Origin: an uncultured Bacillota bacterium
Lineage (GTDB): Bacteria; Bacillota; Limnochordia; Limnochordales; ZCTH02-B6
Assembly: GCA_937916565.1 (NCBI GenBank)
Contig: CALFSR010000136.1
Location: 1-18,961 of the forward strand
DNA: 18,961 bases
Reading direction: 5' to 3'
The notes beneath the pieces were generated by a model. It made no database searches. It was not told the origin of the DNA and saw only the letters and a list, made by a program, of their open reading frames with translations. Numbering within the stretch: the stretch's first letter is position 1; each line of letters starts with the position of its first letter. A program made the translations under genes and the position numbers. Of the stretch, positions 14,070 through 18,961 are shown piece after piece.

Positions 14070-14098
14070 ATTCTACACAACGAATGTTCGGGCCGCAA
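14070..14098 (-). promoter_or_regulatory. Promoter of the ABC exporter operon
   Basis: The -35 element TTGCGG (14093-14098) and -10 element TAGAAT (14070-14075) are 17 bases apart. The start near 14063 gives a leader of about 55 bases. A weaker plus-strand promoter (TTGGCG 14051-14056, TACACA 14074-14079, also 17 apart) overlaps it and would serve the DUF441 gene. Confidence 0.6.
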
Positions 14099-14148
14099 GG
14101 CCTTCGCCGCAGCGGCATACAGATTCTGCAAGGAGGCGGGCTGCGCAG

Positions 14149-14598
14149 ATGGGCGAGGGCACTTTCGTTCTCCTGCTGATCCTCGTGGCGGGCCTGCTCG
14201 GCAGCAATGAGCTCGTCTCCGTGTCAGCGGCGGTTATGTTGGTGCTGCAGGCGATCGGCTACAGGGACGTCTTCGGTTTCTTGGAGGATCACGGCGTCGA
14301 TCTCGGCGTCGTCTTCCTGCTCCTTGGCCTGCTTTTGCCCTTTGCGACCGAACGGCTCGGACTCGCCGAGACGATGTCCAGCCTCGTTAAACCCGCGGGT
14401 TTGATCGCGGTGGCGGTCGGCGCCCTCGCGGCGCACCTGGCAGCCCGGGGAGTCTCCATGCTGCGGGTGCACCCGGAGGTGCTCGTGGGGCTTATCGTCG
14501 GGTCGGTCGTCGGCGTGCAGTTCCTGCGGGGTATCCCCGCTGGGCCGCTGGTCGCTGCGGGTATCGCCGCCGTGCTGTACCGGCTCATCCAGCGCTGA
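14149..14598 (+). CDS. DUF441 (UPF0756) family membrane protein
   Basis: The product is 149 residues, the usual size of this family (YtwI/YeaL type). Hydrophobic segments follow one another with short loops: VLLLILVAGLLG, SVSAAVMLVLQAIG, LGVVFLLLGLLLPFA, GLIAVAVGALAAHLAARG, VLVGLIVGSVVGVQFLRGIP and PLVAAGIAAVLYRLI. The family is an integral membrane protein of unknown function, and nothing here adds to that. ATG 14149 follows AAGGAGG (14130-14136) with a rather long 12-base spacing. An open frame extends upstream to 14014 but overlaps the divergent promoter. It stands alone on the plus strand between the exporter operon and abrB. Confidence 0.88.
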   Translation: MGEGTFVLLLILVAGLLGSNELVSVSAAVMLVLQAIGYRDVFGFLEDHGVDLGVVFLLLGLLLPFATERLGLAETMSSLVKPAGLIAVAVGALAAHLAARGVSMLRVHPEVLVGLIVGSVVGVQFLRGIPAGPLVAAGIAAVLYRLIQR

Positions 14599-14721
14599 CC
14601 GCAACAGACGCGCCGCCCAGCACCCCGCGGGCTGCGCCTCGGCGGGCAACCGTTCCGCAACGCGGGAGATGCCAAGAAACCGCGAGACGGCACGCTCCGT
14701 TGCCGGCGCGGCGAAGATTCG

Positions 14722-14767
14722 CTGGCCAGCCGCCGAGACGGCGCCGGGCGGCGATACGTGTGGCCAG
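14722..14767. repeat. Imperfect hairpin between the DUF441 gene and abrB
   Basis: CTGGCCA (14722-14728) pairs with TGGCCAG (14761-14767), and GCCGCC (14729-14734) pairs with GGCGGC (14747-14752), leaving an 8-base bulge on the right arm. It ends 9 bases before the abrB -35 element. There is no T-run in the plus transcript beyond TGGTTTC, so it is a weak terminator at best. The rest of the 253-base gap (14599-14721) shows nothing I can name. Confidence 0.45.
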
Positions 14768-14775
14768 TGGTTTCA

Positions 14776-14816
14776 TTGACTTATGCTGGAAATCTTAGTA
14801 CTCTGTACTTGAGTAC
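14776..14816 (+). promoter_or_regulatory. abrB promoter with overlapping inverted repeat
   Basis: The -35 element TTGACT (14776-14781) and the -10 element TACTCT (14799-14804) are 17 bases apart. GTACTC (14798-14803) and GAGTAC (14811-14816) form an inverted repeat over the -10 element and start point. A third GTAC lies between them. A binding site here would block transcription. Self-control by AbrB is known in Bacillus, but AbrB sites have no simple consensus, so the factor is unknown. Confidence 0.65.
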
Positions 14817-14851
14817 CAACGCCTGCCAAAGCGCCGGGGAGGTGCCGAGCC

Positions 14852-15112
14852 GTGAAGTCCACCGGCATTGTACGGAAGGTCGACGAGCTGGGCCGGGTCG
14901 TCATTCCCATCGAGCTGCGCCGGACATTGCAGATCGAGCAGAAGGACGCGCTCGAGATCTATGTCGACGGGGAAATGATCATTCTTAAGAAGTACGAGCC
15001 TGCCTGCATCTTCTGCGGCAACGCGAGCAACATCCGGCACTTCCGAGAAAAGAATATTTGCATCAGCTGCCTCAAGGAAATGCAGCACCTGTCGCTGGAG
15101 ACGACCGCCTAG
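14852..15112 (+). CDS. abrB: AbrB-family transition-state regulator with C-terminal double CxxC
   Basis: The product is 86 residues. Residues 1-48 are nearly the same as Bacillus AbrB (STGIVRKVDELGRVVIPIEL, then KDALEIYVDGEMIILKKY), the swapped-hairpin beta barrel that binds DNA as a dimer or tetramer. The tail is different. C52-x2-C55 and C70-x2-C73 make a likely zinc knuckle (ACIFCGN...NICISCLKEM), as in clostridial AbrB proteins and unlike B. subtilis AbrB. The start is GTG 14852, 7 bases after GGGGAGGTG. AbrB proteins repress growth-phase genes such as those of sporulation, biofilm and antibiotic production. The stop codon overlaps that of convergent rsmI. Confidence 0.95.
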   Translation: MKSTGIVRKVDELGRVVIPIELRRTLQIEQKDALEIYVDGEMIILKKYEPACIFCGNASNIRHFREKNICISCLKEMQHLSLETTA

Positions 15113-16029
15113 TCCCCGTCCGGGTCGTCTTGGACGCCCGCGCCTTGCGGGCTGGCCTCGTCCCGGGCAGGTACGGCCATCGCCGCCTTGTAGACGACGC
15201 GCCGCGGCACGCCGAGTTCCGCGGCGACGGCGCGCACGGCGGTCTTTTTGTCTGCACCGGCTTCCATGTGGGCGATTAACCGGGTCCGCAGCGCGTCGTC
15301 GTCCGCCGCGTCCGCTACAGGCGCCGCCTGCGCGTCTTTGGCCTCCGAAGCACCCGCCACGACCACGACAAACTCCCCCTGCGGGGCCCGCTGCTCAAAG
15401 AGGCGCACAAGCTCCCCGAGCGTACCCCGCTGCCATTCCTCGTGCAGCTTCGTCAACTCTCGCGCAATGCACGCCGGGCGGTCACCGAGGACGAGCAGAA
15501 GGTCGGTGAGCATCGCCCGCAGCCGGTGCGGCGCCTCGTAAAAGACGAGCGTGCGGGGGTCGTCCGCCAGCGACGCAAGGTGCGCCCGGCGGCGGCTTGG
15601 CTGGCGCGGGAGGAAACCTTCGAAGACAAACCGATCCGCGGGCATGCCGGCACCCGCCAGCGCCGTCGCAACCGCGGTCGGCCCGGGGATGACCGTGACG
15701 GGAACTCCCGCGTCCACGGCCGCGCGCACAAGCCGCCAGCCGGGGTCGTGGATTCCAGGCATACCCGCGTCCGACACGACGGCCACCGACTCGCCGGCCC
15801 GGAGGCGGGCGACGATCTCGGGCGCGCGCTGTGCCTCGTTGTGCTCATGCAGGCTTACGAGCGGCGTGCAAATCCCGTAGTGGGCCAGCAGTTTGCGGGT
15901 GTGGCGGGTGTCTTCGGCCGCGATCAAGGAGGCCTCCCGCAGGACCCGCAAGGCTCGCAAGGTGATGTCCTCGAGATTGCCGATGGGCGTCCCGCAAACG
16001 TACAGCTGCCCGGAGCGCGGCGGCGCCAC
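15109..16029 (-). CDS. rsmI: 16S rRNA (cytidine(1402)-2'-O)-methyltransferase
   Basis: The enzyme methylates the ribose of C1402 in the decoding centre of 16S rRNA, using SAM. The product is 306 residues. It has the tetrapyrrole-methylase fold with the expected motifs: YVCGTPIGNLEDITLRAL (residues 10-27), AAEDTRHTRKLLAHYGI, VAVVSDAGMPGIHDPG, VIPGPTAVATALAGAGMP, and FYEAPHRL. The C-terminal helix-turn-helix-like RsmI domain (DKKTAVRAVAAELGVPRRVV) is present, plus an acidic tail. The start is GTG 16029, directly after the ricT stop codon with no gap. Its GGAGG ribosome site lies in the end of ricT. In Bacillus the order is also ricT...rsmI. Confidence 0.96.
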   Translation of the reverse strand: MAPPRSGQLYVCGTPIGNLEDITLRALRVLREASLIAAEDTRHTRKLLAHYGICTPLVSLHEHNEAQRAPEIVARLRAGESVAVVSDAGMPGIHDPGWRLVRAAVDAGVPVTVIPGPTAVATALAGAGMPADRFVFEGFLPRQPSRRRAHLASLADDPRTLVFYEAPHRLRAMLTDLLLVLGDRPACIARELTKLHEEWQRGTLGELVRLFEQRAPQGEFVVVVAGASEAKDAQAAPVADAADDDALRTRLIAHMEAGADKKTAVRAVAAELGVPRRVVYKAAMAVPARDEASPQGAGVQDDPDGD

Positions 16030-17115
16030 TTAGCCCGCTTCCTCCCCCACCCGGGGCTCGCGCCGCTGCGGGCGGCGCCGGCGCGGCCTGCGGCGGCGGG
16101 CTTTGCGGGGCTTGTCCGCGGCGCCGGGCGCCTCCGGCTGCCGAGCCGGCTCTTCCTCCGGGGGCCCTCCGGCGTCCTCCCCGTCGAGGCTTTCCGTTTC
16201 CAGGGCGACCGCGATGCCGGCCACCTGCGGCTCCATGACGTCGTCGGCGCCGCTGGCCGCGGACACAGCCAGCCCCGCGGCGGAGCGCTTGCCCGTCAGC
16301 ACGACCGCTTCGCCCGACTCGAGCTGTGCAAGGGACACCAGCGTCCGGCGGCCTTCGCCCAGGTTTACCACGACGCTCTCCCGGGCGACCAGCACCTCGC
16401 TGACTTGGCCGGTCCCGCTGGCCGTGCGCACCATCGCGCCCAGTTCGGGCAAAAGCTCGCGGATGCGCCGGTACGTGTCCGCCTCATACTTCAGGCAGCA
16501 CTTGAGCCGCCCGCACTGGCCCGTGAGTTTGGACGGGTTGAGCGACAGCTCCTGTTCCTTGGCCATGCGAATCGAAACCGGGGCAAACTCGCCGAGCCAC
16601 GTCGTGCAGCACAGCTCCCGGCCGCACAGGCCGATGCCGCCCACGTCCTTGGCCTGGTCCCGCACGCCGATCTGCCGCAGCTCGATGCGGACGCCGAAGC
16701 GGCTGGCCAAGTCCTTGACGAGTTCGCGAAAGTCCACCCGGTCTTCCGCGACGAAGAAAAACGTCAAGCGGCTGCGATCGAAGGTGTATTCCGCCCCGAC
16801 GAGCTTCATGGGGAGGCCGCGAGCGGCGATGCGTTCCGCGGCAAAAGTCTGCGCGTCCCTTTCGCTGGAGCGGTTGGCCAAAAGCTGCTCCCGGTCGGCC
16901 GGCTCCATGTGCCGCAGCACTTTGCGAACCGGCTGCACCACGTCGCTGATGGGCACGTCTTTGGCCGGTATGACCACCTGGCCGCACTCCACGCCGCTGG
17001 CCGTTTCCACGAGCACCTCGTCGCCGACGGCCACGGGCAGGTCGCCCGGAGTGAAGTAGTATATCTTCCCGGCGCGCTTAAAGCGCACGCCGACGATGCG
17101 AATCATTTCCTCCAT
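16030..17115 (-). CDS. ricT: RicT/YaaT, PSP1-domain regulatory iron-sulfur protein
   Basis: The product is 361 residues. The PSP1 region has the conserved cysteines of YaaT: C164-x4-CC (GLCGRELCC, 164/169/170) and C201-x4-CC (GQCGRLKCC, 201/206/207). In B. subtilis YaaT acts with RicA and RicF. The complex carries [4Fe-4S] clusters and affects RNase Y-dependent mRNA processing, sporulation and competence. The first 275 residues match that protein in length. The extra tail of about 85 residues is disordered-looking: first acidic (ETESLDGEDAGG), then strongly basic with runs of Arg (RKARRRRPRRRRPQRREP). ATG 17115 follows AAGGGTGA at an 8-base spacing, just 8 bases after the holB stop. RicA and RicF are not in this window. 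Confidence 0.93.
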   Translation of the reverse strand: MEEMIRIVGVRFKRAGKIYYFTPGDLPVAVGDEVLVETASGVECGQVVIPAKDVPISDVVQPVRKVLRHMEPADREQLLANRSSERDAQTFAAERIAARGLPMKLVGAEYTFDRSRLTFFFVAEDRVDFRELVKDLASRFGVRIELRQIGVRDQAKDVGGIGLCGRELCCTTWLGEFAPVSIRMAKEQELSLNPSKLTGQCGRLKCCLKYEADTYRRIRELLPELGAMVRTASGTGQVSEVLVARESVVVNLGEGRRTLVSLAQLESGEAVVLTGKRSAAGLAVSAASGADDVMEPQVAGIAVALETESLDGEDAGGPPEEEPARQPEAPGAADKPRKARRRRPRRRRPQRREPRVGEEAG

Positions 17116-17123
17116 CGCGGAGG

Positions 17124-18134
17124 TCACCCTTTCTGCGCACCTAGGGCGGCCGCCAAGTCCAAGAACAGCACGTCCGCCGCCGTGCGCAGGTTCACGTTTT
17201 GCTGCACCTGGCGCCGGAAGGCCAAAATCGCCTCGAGCGCCCGCAGCACCGCTCCCTCCGGCGTCCGCTGAGCCCGCTGCGTCAGCTCGTCCGTCTGATC
17301 CACATTGACGAGCCCGAGTCCTAGCCCGGCGGCTCCGGCTGCCTGCCGGCAGACCAGGAGGTCTCGCAGCCACAGCTGGAGCAGCTCCAGCGTCTCCAAA
17401 AGTTCATCCCGGCGCTCGTGCCACGCCTGCGCCTGCTCGACCGCCGCGGGCGGCCCGCCCGCGGCCAACGCGTCCCACAAGGCAACCGCCTTGGCGCGCC
17501 GCTCCTGCAGGGCATCGGGCGTCCACCGGGTAGCCTGCCAGATGCTGCCATCCCCCAGGGCGGCCCCCGGTTCGGCCGCTTGGCCGTACTGAAACCGCTC
17601 CCGCAAAATCGCCGCCGCCACATCCCGGGGCAGCCGGCCGAAGCGCACCGGAACGCATCGGGAAACGACCGTGGGCAAAAGCGGCGTCGTCTGGTGGGCA
17701 ATCAGCACGAACACCGTGCTGCCCGGCGGCTCCTCCAGCACTTTCAGCAGCGCGTTTTGCGCCGCCTCGCCGAGAGCGTCCGCGGGCTCGATGAGAAACA
17801 GCTGGCGCGGGCCGGCCGCCGGCCGCAGGGCCGCCTGGCGCTGCAGGTGCCGCACTTGCTCGATGCGGATCGATTCCCCGTCGGGCTCCACCCGGTGAAG
17901 GTCAGGATGGCGCGCCGCGGCCATGTCTCGGCACGCATCACACCGCCCGCACGGCCGATGGTGCACTTCGGGGCTTGCGCACAGCAGGCCCGCGGCAAAC
18001 ACCAGCGCCGCGGTCGTCTTGCCCACGCCCCGGGGACCGGTGAACAGGTACGCGTGGGCCACGCGACCGGTGGCCAGCGTCCCCCGGAGCACGTTTACCG
18101 CGGCGGCCTGGCCCGCTACATCTTCCCAGTTCAC
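17124..18134 (-). CDS. holB: DNA polymerase III, delta' subunit
   Basis: This is a clamp-loader subunit; it helps load the sliding clamp at the replication fork. The product is 336 residues from GTG 18134, which has AGAAGG 9 bases upstream. A longer frame begins at TTG 18143, but the ribosome site would touch that codon. Walker A is GPRGVGKT (33-40). The zinc module has C52, C62, C65 and C68 (CGRCDAC). Walker B is degenerate (LFLIEPADAL). The SRC motif is at 158-160. The C-terminal helical collar domain follows. The family match is clear. The gene lies between yaaR and ricT as in B. subtilis, and the stop is 8 bases from the ricT start, so the two are co-translated neighbours. Confidence 0.95.
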   Translation of the reverse strand: MNWEDVAGQAAAVNVLRGTLATGRVAHAYLFTGPRGVGKTTAALVFAAGLLCASPEVHHRPCGRCDACRDMAAARHPDLHRVEPDGESIRIEQVRHLQRQAALRPAAGPRQLFLIEPADALGEAAQNALLKVLEEPPGSTVFVLIAHQTTPLLPTVVSRCVPVRFGRLPRDVAAAILRERFQYGQAAEPGAALGDGSIWQATRWTPDALQERRAKAVALWDALAAGGPPAAVEQAQAWHERRDELLETLELLQLWLRDLLVCRQAAGAAGLGLGLVNVDQTDELTQRAQRTPEGAVLRALEAILAFRRQVQQNVNLRTAADVLFLDLAAALGAQKG

Positions 18135-18166
18135 GGCCGTCAACCTTCTGCTCGGTTTCTGAGTTC

Positions 18167-18195
18167 ACTATAACGCGTCTACTGATACAGGTCCA
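18167..18195 (-). promoter_or_regulatory. Possible internal promoter before holB
   Basis: TATAGT (18167-18172) is a good -10. TGGACC (18190-18195), 17 bases upstream, is only a 4/6 match to -35 and lies in the last codons of yaaR. It may add transcripts for holB-ricT-rsmI. Confidence 0.35.
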
Positions 18196-18628
18196 GCAGC
18201 AGGCCCCGGATCTCATCCAGCCGGGCGATGAGGGCGAGATTGTCCCGCTCGCGGGCGAGCAAAAGGCGGGTGAGCTCTTCGAGCTTCGCGTCGATGGTGC
18301 GCACGACGTAAAGCAGGCGGCGCTTGCCGCCCCGGGCAAATCCGGTTTCCGTCTGCACCGCGTACGTCTGGGCCAAGGCTCTGCTGACGGCTTCCCGGAG
18401 CGCTTCCTTGTATTCCCTCAGGGCCTCCAGGGTGAGTTCCGCTTTCAGCTTGGCCGCCGCCGCGTCCACGTCGGCGATGGAACGCTCCGCCGTCGCCTCG
18501 TGCTCGGCCTGGCGCAGGCGCAGCTCGTCCTGGAAGACGGCGGCCCGGGTCTGGCCCCGCCACGCGCCCCCGCGGCTTTGGGCAAGGCGGCCGCTGCCGG
18601 CTTCCGCCCGCCGGCGCCCGACCTTCAT
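18179..18628 (-). CDS. yaaR: YaaR family (DUF327) protein
   Basis: The product is 149 residues, the same size as B. subtilis YaaR (about 146). The N-terminus is basic (MKVGRRRAEAG), then the rest is helical: FQDELRLRQAEHEATAERSI, LKAELTLEALREYKEALREA, and a C-terminal KRRLLYVVRTIDAKLEELTR with LDEIRGLLLDLYQ at the very end. The conserved DUF327 features (LRxYKxxVxxF-like helix and YxVxxIDxKL) are present; its function is unknown. ATG 18628 was chosen from family length; AAGGATG lies about 11 bases upstream, at the end of tmk. It starts 8 bases after the tmk stop, and is followed closely by holB. Confidence 0.85.
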   Translation of the reverse strand: MKVGRRRAEAGSGRLAQSRGGAWRGQTRAAVFQDELRLRQAEHEATAERSIADVDAAAAKLKAELTLEALREYKEALREAVSRALAQTYAVQTETGFARGGKRRLLYVVRTIDAKLEELTRLLLARERDNLALIARLDEIRGLLLDLYQ

Positions 18629-18636
18629 GAAGCCGC

Positions 18637-18961
18637 CTACATCCTTGCTGCGACCACCTGCCGCACCTCCGCGTGCACGTCCTCGAGGGTTCGACCCGCG
18701 ACAGGAACCCGGACGATGCGGCCGGGCTCCTGGGCGAGGAGGCGGTGGTAGCCGGCCCACACCTCCCGCTGGAAAGCGAGGCCTCGCCCTTCGATCCGGT
18801 CCGGACCGCCGGCTTCCTTGGCGAACGCGTGGGCCGGGTCAAGGTCGAGAAAAATCGTCACGTCGGGCATGAGCCCCTCCGTCGCGACGGCATTGACGGC
18901 ACGGATGTCCGACTCGGGAATCCCAAGACCGGCACCTTGATACACGATGCTCGAGTCCACG
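18637..18961 (-). CDS. tmk: Thymidylate kinase, C-terminal part (cut by window edge)
   Basis: The enzyme phosphorylates dTMP to dTDP. Only about 107 C-terminal residues are inside the window; the first complete codon is a valine (18960-18958), so the true start lies beyond 18961. The motif VDSSIVYQGAGLGI follows the usual DRY and is the Tmk substrate-binding signature. VTIFLDLDPAHAFAK is the conserved strand before the LID. DRIEGRGLAFQREVWAGYHRLLAQEPGRIVRV is the LID-and-after region typical of the family. The LID is not of the Arg-rich E. coli type. The gene ends in TAG 18639-18637, just before yaaR. Confidence 0.93.
   Translation of the reverse strand, partial: VDSSIVYQGAGLGIPESDIRAVNAVATEGLMPDVTIFLDLDPAHAFAKEAGGPDRIEGRGLAFQREVWAGYHRLLAQEPGRIVRVPVAGRTLEDVHAEVRQVVAARM

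Noticed and set aside
14585..14776. 63-residue minus-strand frame before abrB
   Set aside because: It has no ribosome site and no motif. The region holds a hairpin and the abrB promoter instead.
15442..17271. 609-residue plus-strand open frame opposite rsmI and ricT
   Set aside because: The minus-strand genes have strong family motifs. The plus frame has no recognisable motif and reflects high GC.
18135..18143. TTG 18143 as the holB start
   Set aside because: Its ribosome site would have no spacing. GTG 18134 has AGAAGG at a normal distance and gives the usual N-terminus NWEDV.

Overview
The window is about 19 kb of GC-rich bacterial chromosome. It looks like a high-GC, deep-branching member of the Bacillota (Symbiobacteriia, Limnochordia or Thermaerobacter-like; the exact lineage is inferred, not proven). 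The evidence is a Bacillota-type neighbourhood of tmk, yaaR (DUF327), holB, ricT (yaaT), rsmI, abrB, metG and tatD, a T-box leader in front of metG, strong AGGAGG ribosome sites, and GTG starts. Almost everything lies on the minus strand. Only a DUF441 membrane protein and abrB lie on the plus strand.

Reading the minus strand in the direction of transcription (right to left), the right end holds the replication/maintenance cluster: the 3' part of tmk, yaaR, holB, ricT and rsmI, tightly packed. rsmI runs tail to tail into abrB, and the two stop codons overlap. Next come the DUF441 gene (plus strand) and, divergent from it, a three-gene ABC-2 exporter operon (two permeases and an ATPase, joined by ATGA overlaps). 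The ATPase stop codon is also the -10 hexamer of the metG promoter. That promoter drives a methionine T-box leader, metG and tatD, with another ATGA overlap. A structured 490-bp gap follows, then purA with its own promoter, and a small secreted protein. A terminator hairpin there overlaps the promoter of a tRNA-Val(CAC) gene, which has its own terminator. After that come a SAM methyltransferase, a winged-helix regulator next to a 15-bp palindrome, and an envelope cluster: an RND/MMPL transporter, a LolA-like exported protein, and a third exported protein cut by the window edge.

Most of the window is housekeeping. The accessory parts are the RND-LolA-exported protein cluster with its adjacent regulator, the ABC-2 exporter of unknown substrate, the small secreted protein, and the methyltransferase. 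I did not find a clearly new multi-gene system. The most interesting points are compact regulatory arrangements (promoters inside terminators, stop codons or start codons), a few unexplained inverted and direct repeats, the shortened Bacillota gene order, and the possible outer-envelope role of the RND-LolA cluster.
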